A stretch of DNA of 64,000 nucleotides from Stenotrophomonas oahuensis (GCF_031834595.1 NZ_CP115541.1:620001-684000); one strand, 5' to 3'; counted from the stretch's first letter, positions 23,441 through 33,086 are shown. Numbers and translations: made by a program. Notes: generated by a model from the letters alone, not told the origin.

Positions 23441-25168
23441 TCAGTCTTTGGTCACACGATTGATTTCGGCCAGGCTGGTAGTACCCGCAGCAGCCTTGAC
23501 CAGGGCCGACTGACGCAGGTCATTGATCCCCGCCTTCTGCGCCGCCTCGGCAATCTGGATGGCGTTACCACCGGCCAGCACGATCACCGAGATCTCCTCG
23601 CTCATCGGCATCACCTGGTAGATACCCGTACGACCCTTATAGCCCTCGGTGCACTCCTCGCAACCCACGGGTTCGTACAGGGTAATACCGGCATCGAGCT
23701 GAGCCTGGGTAAAGCCCTCGGCGAGCAATGCATGGTCCGGCAGGTTTGCCGGCCGCTTGCAGTTGCCGCACAAGCGGCGGGCCAGACGCTGGGCGATGAC
23801 CAAGGTGACCGAGCTGGTGATGTTGAACGGCGCGATGCCCATGTTCATCAGTCGGGCGATGGTCTGCGGCGCGTCATTGGTATGCAGGGTGGACAGCACC
23901 ATGTGACCGGTCTGCGCCGCCTTGACTGCAATTTCAGCCGTTTCCAGATCTCGGATTTCGCCGACCATGATGATGTCCGGATCCTGACGCAAGAACGAGC
24001 GCAGCGCGGCGGCGAAGGTCATGCCGCGCTTGTTGTTCTGCTGCACCTGGTTCACGCCGGGCAGACGGATTTCCACCGGATCTTCGGCAGTGGAGATGTT
24101 GCGGGTTTCGTCGTTGAGGATGCCCAGCGCGGTGTACAGCGACACCGTCTTACCCGAACCGGTGGGACCGGTGACCAGCACCATACCGTAGGGCTTATGG
24201 ATGGCTTCCAGGAACAGACGCTGCTGCTCCGGCTCGTAGCCAAGCTTGTCGATGCCCAGCTTGGCCGCGCTACCATCCAGAATACGCAGCACGATCTTTT
24301 CGCCAAACAGCGTGGGCAGCGTGCTTACGCGGAAGTCGATCTGCTTGGTCTTGGACAGGTTGAGCTTGATGCGTCCATCCTGCGGCACGCGTTTTTCAGC
24401 AATATCCAGCTGGGACATGACCTTCAAACGAGCGGCAATGCGCTGATTGAGCTTGACCGGGGCCTTCGCCACGTTCTTGAGCAGGCCATCAATACGGAAG
24501 CGTACGCGGTAGTCGTCTTCGTATGGCTCAAAGTGGATGTCCGAAGCCCCCTTACGAATGGCATCGACCAGCACCTTATTGACGAACTTCACGACAGGAG
24601 TGTCGTCACCCTTGGCGTCCACACCCGTATCAGTGCTACCGCCATCCTCGTCGCCCGTGGTGACATCCAAGTCCCCCATTTCATCGTCACCACCACCCAA
24701 CGCCCCACCCAGGTTGTCGTGCTTGGACTGCCACTGCTCCAGCGTGCGCTTGATCTGCTCTTCGTCAACCAGAATCGGCTCAACCACCAAGTTGGTGTGG
24801 AACTTGATCTCATCAAGCGAATGGGTCGGATCGCTGGTACCCACAAACAACTTGCCGCCGCGTTTGAACAGCGGCAGCACGTGATGCTTACGCAGCAGCT
24901 CCTCGCTGACCAAGCTGATCGCGCTTTGCGCACTGTCGAACACACCCACGTCCAGCAAGGGCATACCGAACTCCAGCGCATTGGCTGCAGCCAGCTGCGC
25001 CGCCGTCACCAGCTTCTTCTCGGCGAAGTACTGGGGCAGCGGCTGCTTTGCCGCCGCCGCTTTGGCCATCGCATCGCGCGCAGCGGCCTCCTCAAGCACG
25101 CCATCTTGAACGAGACGGCGGGCGATCCCGGTGATGCCGACAAGATTGGCGGTGACGATGGCGTTCAT
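23441..25168 (-). CDS. pilB: PilB, type IV pilus assembly ATPase
   Basis: 575-residue GspE/PilB-type ATPase that powers pilus extension at the inner membrane with PilC. An N-terminal MshEN-type region is followed by a variable acidic insert (about 160-190). Walker A GPTGSGKT is at 334-341, the Asp box is RQDPDIIMVGEIRD, and a His box follows. The four-Cys zinc site is CGNC then CEEC around 460-505, followed by GYKGRTGIYQ. Shine-Dalgarno GGGGAA is present. An intrinsic terminator separates it from the upstream pilA, so it probably has its own promoter. Length is normal. Confidence 0.96.
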   Translation of the reverse strand: MNAIVTANLVGITGIARRLVQDGVLEEAAARDAMAKAAAAKQPLPQYFAEKKLVTAAQLAAANALEFGMPLLDVGVFDSAQSAISLVSEELLRKHHVLPLFKRGGKLFVGTSDPTHSLDEIKFHTNLVVEPILVDEEQIKRTLEQWQSKHDNLGGALGGGDDEMGDLDVTTGDEDGGSTDTGVDAKGDDTPVVKFVNKVLVDAIRKGASDIHFEPYEDDYRVRFRIDGLLKNVAKAPVKLNQRIAARLKVMSQLDIAEKRVPQDGRIKLNLSKTKQIDFRVSTLPTLFGEKIVLRILDGSAAKLGIDKLGYEPEQQRLFLEAIHKPYGMVLVTGPTGSGKTVSLYTALGILNDETRNISTAEDPVEIRLPGVNQVQQNNKRGMTFAAALRSFLRQDPDIIMVGEIRDLETAEIAVKAAQTGHMVLSTLHTNDAPQTIARLMNMGIAPFNITSSVTLVIAQRLARRLCGNCKRPANLPDHALLAEGFTQAQLDAGITLYEPVGCEECTEGYKGRTGIYQVMPMSEEISVIVLAGGNAIQIAEAAQKAGINDLRQSALVKAAAGTTSLAEINRVTKD

Positions 25169-25216
25169 TGATGGATTCCCCGGTACGTTCTTCAGACCTA
25201 TAGCCTAACCTACCGC

Positions 25217-25243
25217 AAAAAAAACCCCGCATGTGCGGGGTTT
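25217..25243 (-). terminator. Intrinsic terminator after pilA
   Basis: A 9-bp perfect stem (AAACCCCGC/GCGGGGTTT) with a 4-nt loop. On the minus strand it is followed by eight T. It sits 24 bp after the pilA stop and ends the pilA transcript before pilB. Confidence 0.9.
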
Positions 25244-25266
25244 CTTAAGCTACAAAACGCCAGCTA

Positions 25267-25686
25267 TTAGCCGCGGCATTCAGCCGGGCGGTACTTGGCT
25301 TCCAGCGAACCGGTGGTGCAAGCCCAGGTGATGTTCGTAGCCGGCGGCTCGCCAACGGTCAGAGCCGGGGTCGGAACGAAGATGATGGTACCGCCGCCAG
25401 CGCGAGCGGTGGTGGTCAGCGTGATCTGGCCGCTGGCCCCTTCGATAATGACAGACTCGGTGCTATCGGTAGCTTCCGGCGGGGTGTAGCCGCTGTCAAA
25501 ATCATTGCCGTTGGCAGCGTTCTCAACCACGCTGACCTTGGCAGCCGAGACCAGACCCATGCCTTCAGCAACGCGCGAACGGACGGTGTAGTCCTGGTAA
25601 GCCGGCAGTGCGATGGCGGCCAGGATGGCGATGATCGCGACGACGATCATCAGTTCGATGAGGGTAAAGCCCTGCTGCTTCTTCAT
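25267..25686 (-). CDS. pilA: PilA, major type IV pilin
   Basis: 139 residues from ATG 25686 with AGGGGA upstream. The leader is MKKQQG, PilD cleaves before F, and the mature helix is [32 protein letters not shown] with E5. The globular head has the C-terminal disulfide loop [17 protein letters not shown]. The sigma54 promoter lies about 95 bp upstream, giving an ~85-nt leader. The longer frame reaching 25974 is not used. It is divergent from pilC, monocistronic by virtue of the terminator, and the likely main PilR target. Confidence 0.92.
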   Translation of the reverse strand: MKKQQGFTLIELMIVVAIIAILAAIALPAYQDYTVRSRVAEGMGLVSAAKVSVVENAANGNDFDSGYTPPEATDSTESVIIEGASGQITLTTTARAGGGTIIFVPTPALTVGEPPATNITWACTTGSLEAKYRPAECRG

Positions 25687-25781
25687 TTGTACATCCCCTA
25701 GAGGTAGGTAAAAAACGGACACCGGAATCAGGCCTGACCGCTGGTGCGGTTGAGCAGGGCCAGTTCCTGCGGGTGGTTGAT

Positions 25782-25797
25782 AGCAGGTTGCGTGCCA
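25782..25797 (-). promoter_or_regulatory. Sigma54 promoter of pilA
   Basis: On the minus strand the site reads TGGCACGCAACCTGCT, with GG-N10-GC spacing and only small differences from the promoter of the other pilin. The 359-bp spacer 25687-26045 between pilA and pilC holds this site and no gene; PilR binding sites would be expected further upstream (25800-25950). Confidence 0.85.
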
Positions 25798-26045
25798 AGT
25801 GCTTGGCGATGCTCCCCAGCATTTCCCCGGCGCAATGATGGCAGCAATCTTCAGGAATGGAACCCCCGTCGCAGCAATTTGCGACAGAACCGGCATTGTG
25901 ACGCCCTGCGTCACCTTGTGACGGCGCCGGTCCACGACCCAGGTCACGGATTGGCACCCCGGCGGGGATGCCACTCCGACCCGGAACCGGCTACCATTCG
26001 GCTGAGAAGCCCGCCTGGGGATGGCGCGGCTGGGGAGCCCTGTGT

Positions 26046-27305
26046 ATGTCCGTTAGCCGTAGTGCAATCAAGAAAGAGCCCGTGGCGCGTAGCACCTCGG
26101 AGATGCAACCGTTTGTCTGGGAGGGGACCGACAAGCGGGGCGTAAAGATGAAAGGGGAGCAGGTGGCCAAGAATGCCAATCTGCTGCGTGCGGAGCTTCG
26201 CCGCCAGGGGATCAATCCCCAGGTGGTGAAGCAGAAGCCGAAGCCACTGTTCGGCTCAGCCGGTAAGCCTGTGAATGCAAAGGATATTGCGTTCTTCAGT
26301 CGGCAGATGGCGACCATGATGAAGTCCGGCGTGCCCATTGTGAGCGCCCTGGAAATCATCGGCAGCGGGCATAAGAACCCGCGCATGAAGAAGATGGTGG
26401 ATGGCATCCGCACCGACATAGAGGGCGGCTCGTCCCTCTATGAGGCCATCAGCAAGCACCCTGTGCAGTTCGACGAGCTGTATCGGAATCTTGTGCGGGC
26501 CGGCGAAGGTGCCGGTGTGCTGGAAACCGTGCTCGACACGGTGGCCACGTACAAAGAGAACATGGAAGCCCTGAAGGGCAAGATCAAGAAGGCCATGTTC
26601 TACCCCGCGATGGTGATCGTGGTCGCCATTCTGGTGAGCTGCATCCTGCTGATCTTCGTGGTGCCGCAGTTCGAACAGGTGTTTGCGGGCTTCGGCGCGG
26701 AACTGCCGGCCTTCACCCAGATGATCGTGAACCTATCCAGGTTCATGGTGTCGTACTGGTGGCTGATGGGGCTGATCGTCGGCGGTGCGATCTTCGGCTT
26801 TATCTTCACCTACAAACGATCGCCCAAGCTGCAGCACACGATGGATCGATTGATCCTGAAGGTGCCGGTGATCGGGGCCATCATGAACAACAGCTCCATC
26901 GCCCGCTTCGCCCGTACCACGGCAGTGACCTTCAAGGCCGGTGTGCCGCTGGTGGAAGCCCTGGGCATCGTGGCTGGTGCCACAGGCAACAAGGTCTACG
27001 AAGAAGCCGTGCTGCGCATGCGTGACGACGTCTCGGTGGGCTACCCGGTCAACATGGCGATGAAGCAGGTGAATCTGTTCCCGCACATGGTGGTGCAGAT
27101 GACCGCCATCGGTGAAGAAGCCGGTGCCCTGGACACCATGCTGTTCAAGGTGGCCGAGTACTACGAGCAGGAAGTGAACAACGCCGTGGATGCCTTGAGC
27201 AGCCTGCTGGAACCGATGATCATGGTGTTCATTGGTACCATTGTCGGTGGCATGGTCATCGGCATGTACCTGCCCATCTTCAAACTCGGTGCCGTCGTCG
27301 GCTAA
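26046..27305 (+). CDS. pilC: PilC, type IV pilus inner-membrane platform protein
   Basis: 419 residues from ATG 26046. GspF/PilC family protein on which PilB acts to extrude pilins. An N-terminal cytoplasmic region ([18 protein letters not shown]) precedes two T2SSF domains. In the first, [19 protein letters not shown] is followed by membrane segments near 185-210 ([21 protein letters not shown]) and 225-265. In the second, [24 protein letters not shown] is followed by a final membrane segment ([20 protein letters not shown]). A longer frame upstream (to 25968) lacks family support. It lies 9 bp before pilD, forming an operon with pilD and coaE. Confidence 0.95.
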   Translation: MSVSRSAIKKEPVARSTSEMQPFVWEGTDKRGVKMKGEQVAKNANLLRAELRRQGINPQVVKQKPKPLFGSAGKPVNAKDIAFFSRQMATMMKSGVPIVSALEIIGSGHKNPRMKKMVDGIRTDIEGGSSLYEAISKHPVQFDELYRNLVRAGEGAGVLETVLDTVATYKENMEALKGKIKKAMFYPAMVIVVAILVSCILLIFVVPQFEQVFAGFGAELPAFTQMIVNLSRFMVSYWWLMGLIVGGAIFGFIFTYKRSPKLQHTMDRLILKVPVIGAIMNNSSIARFARTTAVTFKAGVPLVEALGIVAGATGNKVYEEAVLRMRDDVSVGYPVNMAMKQVNLFPHMVVQMTAIGEEAGALDTMLFKVAEYYEQEVNNAVDALSSLLEPMIMVFIGTIVGGMVIGMYLPIFKLGAVVG

Positions 27306-27314
27306 AAGGTAACA

Positions 27315-28178
27315 ATGGCATTTCTTGACCAGCACCCCGGCCTCGGCTATCCCGCCGCGGCCGGACTGGGACTGCTGATTGGCAGTTTCCTGAACGTTGT
27401 CATCCTGCGTCTGCCCAAGCGGCTGGACTGGCAGTGGCGTCGTGACGCCCGCGAGGTGCTGGAAGAGGAAGACATCTACGAGCCGCCACCGCCGGGCATT
27501 GTGGTGGAACCGTCACACTGCCCGCACTGCAAGCACAAGCTGAGCTGGTTCGAGAACATTCCGCTGTTCAGCTGGCTGGCCCTGCGCGGCAAGTGCCGGC
27601 ATTGCCATGCACCCATCTCCATCCAGTATCCGCTGGTGGAGCTGGTCACCTGCCTGTTGGTGGTGGCCAGCGTGTGGCAGTTCGGCTTTGGCTGGCAGGG
27701 CTTCGGGGCAATTGTGCTCAGCTGCTTCCTGGTGGCCCTGTCCGGCATTGACCTGCGCACCCAGCTGCTGCCCGACCAGCTCACCCTGCCCTTGATGTGG
27801 CTGGGGCTGATCGCCAGCGTGGACAACCTGTACATGCCGGCCAAACCGGCCCTGCTGGGGGCCCTGGTGGGCTACCTGTCGCTGTGGTCGGTGTGGTGGC
27901 TGTTCAAGCAGATTACCGGCAAGGAAGGCATGGGCCACGGCGACTTCAAGCTGCTGGCGGCGTTGGGGGCCTGGTGCGGGTTGAAGGGCATCCTGCCGAT
28001 CATCCTGCTGTCGTCGGTGGTCGGGGCCATTGTTGGCTCGGTGTGGCTGTATGCCCGCGGCCGCGACAAGGCCACGCCGATTCCGTTCGGACCTTACCTG
28101 GCGATTGCCGGCTGGATTGTGTTCATGTGGGGCGAGCCGTTGATTGACGGCTATATGAGAATGTCCGGCCTGCGCTGA
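27315..28178 (+). CDS. pilD: PilD, prepilin peptidase and N-methyltransferase
   Basis: 287-residue inner-membrane aspartic protease that cleaves prepilins after Gly and methylates the new N-terminal Phe. It has the zinc-type cysteines C69/C72 and C94/C97 (CPHC and CRHC). The catalytic aspartates are D146 (SGIDLRTQ) and D210 (GMGHGDFK, the family GxGD). About eight membrane segments follow the cytoplasmic loop. Both pilins in this window have the expected G/F cleavage site. Normal length. Confidence 0.96.
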   Translation: MAFLDQHPGLGYPAAAGLGLLIGSFLNVVILRLPKRLDWQWRRDAREVLEEEDIYEPPPPGIVVEPSHCPHCKHKLSWFENIPLFSWLALRGKCRHCHAPISIQYPLVELVTCLLVVASVWQFGFGWQGFGAIVLSCFLVALSGIDLRTQLLPDQLTLPLMWLGLIASVDNLYMPAKPALLGALVGYLSLWSVWWLFKQITGKEGMGHGDFKLLAALGAWCGLKGILPIILLSSVVGAIVGSVWLYARGRDKATPIPFGPYLAIAGWIVFMWGEPLIDGYMRMSGLR

Positions 28179-28188
28179 GGACCTGCCG

Positions 28189-28806
28189 ATGAGCCGGTTC
28201 GTGATTGGGTTGACCGGCGGCGTCGCCGCCGGCAAAAGTGAGGTCAGCCGGCGATTCGAGGCCCTGGGCGTTACCGTGGCCGACGCTGATGTGGCGGCCC
28301 GCGCGGTGGTGGTCCCCGGTAGCGAGGGGCTGCGGCGCATCGTTGCGCATTTCGGGGCGGGTATGTTGCTGGCGGATGGCCAGCTGGACCGCCCTGCCCT
28401 GCGCGAGCGGATCTTTGCCTCGCCGCAGGAGCGGCAGGCGCTGGAGGCGATTACCCACCCGGCGATCCGGCAGATGCTGCGTGAGATCTGTGAGGCTGCG
28501 CCTGGGCCGTATGCGGTGGCGGCGATTCCGCTGTTGACCGAGGCTGGGGGGCGGGAGCAGTACCCGTGGTTGAACCGCATTCTGGTGGTGGATGCGCCGG
28601 TGGCGGTGCAGCATGCGCGGCTGATGCTGCGCGATGGGGTTACGGCGGAGCTGGCGGATCGGATGATTGCGGCGCAGGCTAGCCGGGAAGCAAGGATTGC
28701 GCTGGCGGATGATGTGGTGGTGAATGATGGGCACCCTCAGGCGCTGGAGGCCGAGGTGGTGCGGTTGGATGGGGTTTATCGGGGGTTGGCTGGGATTGCG
28801 CGTTGA
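28189..28806 (+). CDS. coaE: Dephospho-CoA kinase
   Basis: 205-residue P-loop kinase catalysing the last step of coenzyme A synthesis (ATP-dependent phosphorylation of dephospho-CoA). P-loop GLTGGVAAGKS is at residues 8-18; DADVAARAVV and THPAIR belong to the CoA-binding part; QASREARIALADDVVVNDG is the lid and closing motif. It starts 10 bp after pilD, the usual Xanthomonad order pilC-pilD-coaE. Confidence 0.95.
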   Translation: MSRFVIGLTGGVAAGKSEVSRRFEALGVTVADADVAARAVVVPGSEGLRRIVAHFGAGMLLADGQLDRPALRERIFASPQERQALEAITHPAIRQMLREICEAAPGPYAVAAIPLLTEAGGREQYPWLNRILVVDAPVAVQHARLMLRDGVTAELADRMIAAQASREARIALADDVVVNDGHPQALEAEVVRLDGVYRGLAGIAR

Positions 28807-28871
28807 CGCGCATGGCGCGTCACTACGCGACTACGTTTGGGCCCGCGAAGCCACGCAGGGCGTGGCTCTAC
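28805..28871 (-). repeat. Two SMAG elements after coaE
   Basis: GACGCGCATGG...CTAC at 28805-28826 and GAAGCCACGCAGG...CTAC at 28847-28871, both in the same (minus) orientation. The first begins at the coaE stop codon. They separate the convergent coaE and histidine kinase genes. Confidence 0.85.
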
Positions 28872-28897
28872 GGCCGATCGACCAAATGACGGATCGA

Positions 28898-30223
28898 TCA
28901 GGCCGCCGGTGAGAACTTCAGGGTGGCGACTACGCCGCGCGTTTCGCCGGGGCGCACGCTCACCTGCCAGCCGTACAGGTCGCACAGGCGGCTGACGATG
29001 GAGAGGCCAATCCCGCCGCCCTGCGAATGGCCGGCATGGGTGCCGCGGTAACCGCGTTGGAACAACTTGGCGGCATCTTCGGCGCTGAGGCCGGGGCCGC
29101 TGTCGGTCACTTCGACCTGATCGCCGGTCACGTTGACCCGCACCGAACCTTCCTGCGAATACTTCACCGCGTTGCCGATCAGGTTGCCCAGCGCCACCGA
29201 GAGCGCGGATTCGGGGGCGTCCACCACCAGCTCGCGGTCGCCTTCCAGCATCAGCTCCAGCGGCTTGCCGCCCAACTGGGCACGGTGGGCTTCCAGCAGC
29301 TGCTCGGCGACACGCCAGACGTTGCTGTTGCCCTGCCCGCGCTCGTTGCGCGACAGCAGCAGTAGCGAGCCGATCAGGTCGGTGCACTGCTGTTCGGCAC
29401 GCTGGATGCGCTGCAGGCGCTGCAGCACCTTGGGGTCGAGATCCGGGCGGGTGAGCAGCAGCTCAGTCGCCCCGCGGATCACCGCCAACGGGGTGCGCAG
29501 CTCATGGCTGACGTCGGCGTTGAACTCGCGGTCGCGCTGCACCACCTCGGTGAGGCGCGCGGAATAGTCGTCCAGCGCCTGCGCCAGCTGCCCGACCTCG
29601 TCGTCGGGGAAGCGCGGAGCCAGCGGCTCGGGGTCACTGGTGCCGCCGCGATAGGCGCGCAGGCGTGCGGCCAGGTCCGAGACGGGCTTCATCACCTTGG
29701 ACGCCGACCACCAGCCCAGCACCAGGGAGAGCACGCTGAACACCAGTACCGAAATGAACAGCGCGCGCTTGAGCTGCTGCTCTACGCGGATGCTCTCGGT
29801 CATGTCATAGGCGAGGAAGAACCACGCCTCGGGAGTCTTGCGCACGGCCAGCTTGTAGGAGAACGCCTTCCCGTTCTCCTCGAGGCCCGTCACGTTGTGG
29901 TTGCCGTTGGGCAGCTCGGCCCACTCGGGGCGCTCCTCGCGCACCCGGTCAAACTTGTCCGGCGTGTACACGAATGCGCGGATCTGCTGCACCGGCAGGT
30001 CGGGGCTGCGCGAGGGGTCGAACTGGAATCGACGCGCATATTCGTCGATGTTCCGATTCATCACATCCTCGACCAACTGGTTCTCCACCCGGGCCCGCGC
30101 CCAGTTGGTGGCGAACGCAAACAGCGTGGTCAGGCAGAAGCCCAACAGCACGAACGAGACGATGATGCGACTGCGCAGCCGGCGCCGATATGGCGCGCGG
30201 CGACGGCCCCCTGTGGCCGGCAT
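28898..30223 (-). CDS. vgrS: Sensor histidine kinase, VgrS-like
   Basis: 441 residues from ATG 30223 (GGAAG upstream, 4 nt after the regulator stop); an earlier frame start would overlap the regulator. Two membrane segments (about 20-38 and 155-175) enclose a ~115-residue periplasmic sensor. A HAMP region follows, then the H-box FNADVSHELRTPLAVI (His240) and ATPase motifs (N box NLIGNAVKYS, DSGPGLS, GGGIGLSIVSRL). The sensor holds an ExxE (E97-R-P-E100), the motif reported for iron sensing by Xanthomonas VgrS (formerly ColS). The name is inferred from this, the partner and the location near coaE. Confidence 0.7.
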   Translation of the reverse strand: MPATGGRRRAPYRRRLRSRIIVSFVLLGFCLTTLFAFATNWARARVENQLVEDVMNRNIDEYARRFQFDPSRSPDLPVQQIRAFVYTPDKFDRVREERPEWAELPNGNHNVTGLEENGKAFSYKLAVRKTPEAWFFLAYDMTESIRVEQQLKRALFISVLVFSVLSLVLGWWSASKVMKPVSDLAARLRAYRGGTSDPEPLAPRFPDDEVGQLAQALDDYSARLTEVVQRDREFNADVSHELRTPLAVIRGATELLLTRPDLDPKVLQRLQRIQRAEQQCTDLIGSLLLLSRNERGQGNSNVWRVAEQLLEAHRAQLGGKPLELMLEGDRELVVDAPESALSVALGNLIGNAVKYSQEGSVRVNVTGDQVEVTDSGPGLSAEDAAKLFQRGYRGTHAGHSQGGGIGLSIVSRLCDLYGWQVSVRPGETRGVVATLKFSPAA

Positions 30224-30227
30224 TGAA

Positions 30228-30905
30228 TCAGACTTCCGGCGCGGCGATGCGGTATCCGATGCCATGGCGGGTCTGGATCAGCGGCACTTCAAACGGCTTG
30301 TCCACCACCGCGCGCAGACCGTGGATGTGCACGCGCAACGAATCGGAATCGGGCAGTTCTTCGCCCCACACGCGGGTTTCCAGTTCCTGGCGGGTCACCA
30401 CGGCCGGGGCCGCTTCCATCAGCGCCTGCAGAATCTTCAGCGCGGTGGGGTTGAGCTGCAGCAGCTTGCCCTGGCGGCGAACCTCCAGGGTGTCCAGGTT
30501 GTATTCCAGGTCGCCGGTTTCCAGCACCCGGGTCTGCACGCCCTTGCCGCGACGCGACAGGGCGTTCAGACGCACTTCCACTTCCTGCAGCGCGAACGGC
30601 TTGATCAGGTAATCGTCGGCACCGGAGTCGAAGCCGGCCAGCTTGTTGTCCAGCGAATCCCGTGCGGTGAGCATCAGCACCGGGGTCTGCTTGCGCGCTT
30701 CATTGCGAAGCTTGCGGCAGACTTCGATGCCGTCCATCCCCGGCAGATTGAGGTCCAGGACGATCGCGTCAAACTCGTGCACCACCGCCAGGTGAAGGCC
30801 GGTCACGCCATCGGCGGCGAAGTCCACGGTGTGGCCGCGGTCTTCGAGGTAGTCGCCCAGGTTGGCAGCGATGTCGCTGTTGTCTTCAATTACAAGAATT
30901 CGCAT
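30228..30905 (-). CDS. vgrR: OmpR-family response regulator, VgrR-like
   Basis: 225 residues: receiver domain with phospho-acceptor D51 (DAIVLDLNLPG) and K102-type SGADDYLIKPF, then a winged-helix DNA-binding domain (LVTRQELETRVWGEELPDSDSLRVHIHGLRAVVD-like end, in short pieces). First gene of a pair with the histidine kinase. In Xanthomonas the corresponding VgrR (ColR) controls iron uptake and stress genes; the match is from memory of the sequence and position. The upstream secreted protein gene lies only 8 bp away, so all three may be one operon. Confidence 0.75.
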   Translation of the reverse strand: MRILVIEDNSDIAANLGDYLEDRGHTVDFAADGVTGLHLAVVHEFDAIVLDLNLPGMDGIEVCRKLRNEARKQTPVLMLTARDSLDNKLAGFDSGADDYLIKPFALQEVEVRLNALSRRGKGVQTRVLETGDLEYNLDTLEVRRQGKLLQLNPTALKILQALMEAAPAVVTRQELETRVWGEELPDSDSLRVHIHGLRAVVDKPFEVPLIQTRHGIGYRIAAPEV

Positions 30906-30913
30906 GTGACCTC

Positions 30914-31384
30914 TTACAGAAGGGAATGACCCGTGCGCTGCGCGTTGCTCATGTCTTTCTCAGCCTTGGCCTTGGCGCGTTCACGCTGGGCAACGGTCAT
31001 GCACTGGGTCGTGGTGCGGTTGGAGCCGGTGGACTTCTCCCGCTTGCAGACCATACGGCTATCTTCGCGCGCCTTGGTCAAGAGCACGTTCACACGGGCC
31101 TGATCGTTGAATTGCTCCACCTTGACGCCCTCGGGCACCGAGGCCTGGTCGGGATAGCGTTCGGTGATGGCACGCAGACGCGCCAGCGTCTCGCGGACCT
31201 CACTACGCTTCTCGGGGGCCAGTTCAGAGTAGGTTTCGCCGTCGTTGAGCTGCAGCTCGATCCGGTCGATCTGCGCGATCAGCGGCTTGCCGCGTTCAAA
31301 CACGGTGTCGCCGTCTGCGGCCTGCGCCGCGCCCACCACCAGCATCAGGGCTGCGGTCCCGGCAGCCAGAATCATTCGCTTCAT
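30914..31384 (-). CDS. Periplasmic protein in the VgrRS-like operon
   Basis: 156 residues from ATG 31384 (AGGGATT upstream). Signal peptide (KRMILAAGTAALMLVVGAAQAA, cleavage near 23). The mature protein is helical and charged (IDRIELQLNDGETYSELAPEKRSEVRETLARLRAI), ends with basic helices (QRERAKAKAEKDM), and has two Cys in MVCKREK and TTQCMT. It lies 8 bp upstream of the response regulator gene. Unknown function; it could be a periplasmic accessory to the sensor. Confidence 0.7.
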   Translation of the reverse strand: MKRMILAAGTAALMLVVGAAQAADGDTVFERGKPLIAQIDRIELQLNDGETYSELAPEKRSEVRETLARLRAITERYPDQASVPEGVKVEQFNDQARVNVLLTKAREDSRMVCKREKSTGSNRTTTQCMTVAQRERAKAKAEKDMSNAQRTGHSLL

Positions 31385-31477
31385 TACAACCAATCCCTAG
31401 TTAGATGAACAGAATGCCGAATGTATGCCGGACGCGAAGACGCAGCAAGTGAGTTTTGGCCTAAGCAGCTCAGGGAA

Positions 31478-31509
31478 GAAAAAGGCCCAGACGGAAGCCG
31501 CCTGGGCCT
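31478..31509 (-). terminator. Intrinsic terminator downstream of rimK
   Basis: A 12-bp stem with one G-T pair (AGGCCCAG...CTGGGCCT outer arms) and a 3-nt loop. On the minus strand it is followed by TTTTTCTTCC. It lies 116 bp past the rimK stop and before the next operon. The rest of 31385-31624 shows nothing else. Confidence 0.85.
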
Positions 31510-31624
31510 GAAGTCATTCCCGATTACCGTTTTCTGCTGAGGAGGGCAGAGCTGCGGTCCGTTGAAGACTACGCCGGGGGCGATTAAACCCATGTTAAAA
31601 CCGGCCAGCCTTCGCGAAATTTTT

Positions 31625-32527
31625 TCAAGCCTTTGATTTATTGGCCTTTTTGGCAACCACCTGGGCCGCCACGTGGTCGATGATGCGCCCGGCCAGGTCA
31701 CCCTGGCAGATGCCCTCGATGCCTTCCAGCCCCGGGGTGGAGTTCACCTCCAGCACCAGCGGGCCGCGGTCGGAGCGGATCAGGTCCACCCCAGCCACCC
31801 CCAGCCCCAGCGCGCGGGCCGAGCGGATGGCCACCTGCTGCTCGGCGCGGGTGGCTTTGACGGCATCGGCACTGCCGCCGGCGTGCAGGTTGGAGCGGAA
31901 ATCCCCTTCCTGGGCCTGCCGACGCATCGCCCCGACCACCTGGTCGCCCACCACCAGGCAGCGCAGGTCGGCTCCTTGGGCTTCGCCGATGAACTCCTGC
32001 ATCAGGAAGTTGGCGTACAGCCCGCGCAGGGCCTCGACGATCCCGCGCGAGGCGCTGGCCTTCTCGGTCAGGATCACCCCCCTGCCCTGGGTGCCCTCGT
32101 TGAGCTTCACCACGTGCGGCGGCGGGCCCAGCATCGACAGCAGGTCCACGGTGTCGTCAGGGTTGTCACCAAACACGGTCACCGGCATGTCGATGCCCTT
32201 GGACGCCAGGATCTGGTGCGCGCGCAACTTGTCACGCGCGCGCAGGATGGCGTCGGACGGATTGGGCGTGACCGCTCCCATCATCTCGAACTGGCGCAGC
32301 ACGGCGGTACCGTAGCGGGTGATGGACGCGCCAATGCGCGGAATCACTGCGTCCACGCCGGTGATCGGCCGCCCCTTGTAGTGCATGGTGAAACCGTCGG
32401 CGGCAATGCGCATGTAGCAGCGCAGCGGGTCGAGCACCCGTACGGTGTGCCCGCGCGACCGTGCCGCCTCCACCAACCGCCGCGTGGAGTACAGCTTGCT
32501 GTTGCGGGAGAGGATGGCGAGCTTCAT
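31625..32527 (-). CDS. rimK: RimK-type alpha-L-glutamate ligase
   Basis: 300-residue ATP-grasp ligase that adds glutamates to the C-terminus of ribosomal protein S6 in E. coli. Visible features: [18 protein letters not shown] start, [19 protein letters not shown], the ATP-grasp part ([15 protein letters not shown]) and the metal-binding end [17 protein letters not shown]. Length equals the E. coli protein. It is followed by its own terminator, so it is probably monocistronic. Confidence 0.93.
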   Translation of the reverse strand: MKLAILSRNSKLYSTRRLVEAARSRGHTVRVLDPLRCYMRIAADGFTMHYKGRPITGVDAVIPRIGASITRYGTAVLRQFEMMGAVTPNPSDAILRARDKLRAHQILASKGIDMPVTVFGDNPDDTVDLLSMLGPPPHVVKLNEGTQGRGVILTEKASASRGIVEALRGLYANFLMQEFIGEAQGADLRCLVVGDQVVGAMRRQAQEGDFRSNLHAGGSADAVKATRAEQQVAIRSARALGLGVAGVDLIRSDRGPLVLEVNSTPGLEGIEGICQGDLAGRIIDHVAAQVVAKKANKSKA

Positions 32528-32590
32528 CGGGGTGCGCGGAAGGGGAAAGCGCGCAGCATAGCGCGTGATCCGGTACCGGCGGATGACGGC

Positions 32591-32959
32591 TCAGCGGCCT
32601 TGATCATGTGCCGGCTGCACGACGAACGCATCGAGCGCACACATCTTTCCGTCGCGGAACTGCCAGACGTCGCTATAGGCAAAATCCGCGGGTGCGCCAT
32701 TAGGCCCATCGCCCATGATCGTGCCGATGGCCACCACGTGATCACCCTCCGCGACCATGTGCCGCACCTCGAACTGCGGTGGCACCGCATAGCCCTCTTT
32801 CATCCACTCTCGGACCGCCTGCTTGCCCTGCAGGGTGCCCTCGCCCACCGTGGTCCAGCGGATGTCGTCCGTGCAGTGCGCAAGGAAGCCTTCGTTGTCG
32901 CCAGCGCGAACAGCCGCGTTGGCCTGTTCAAGGATGCTTTTGTGGTCCGCAGCGGTCAT
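32591..32959 (-). CDS. SnoaL/NTF2-like protein
   Basis: 122 residues from ATG 32959 with GGAG 7 nt upstream; a longer frame to 33031 lacks support. The NTF2-like cone fold is recognisable: a helix pair (SILEQANAAVRAGDNEGFLAHC), TDDIRWTTVGEG, KQAVREWM, VEVxxxHVVAIG-type strands and YSDVWQFRDGKMCALDAF. Proteins of this type bind small ligands or act as enzymes; the substrate cannot be told from sequence. Single gene. Confidence 0.8.
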   Translation of the reverse strand: MTAADHKSILEQANAAVRAGDNEGFLAHCTDDIRWTTVGEGTLQGKQAVREWMKEGYAVPPQFEVRHMVAEGDHVVAIGTIMGDGPNGAPADFAYSDVWQFRDGKMCALDAFVVQPAHDQGR

Positions 32960-33086
32960 TAGAAACTCCAGGCGAAAGTCTTCAGGTCGAAGCTGACATG
33001 CTGCACGCCACAGAGTGAGAACGACATGCACTGACGGTCAACGAGACGCCAACAATCAACTAGCGGGAGCTTGGTGACGGGTTGCC

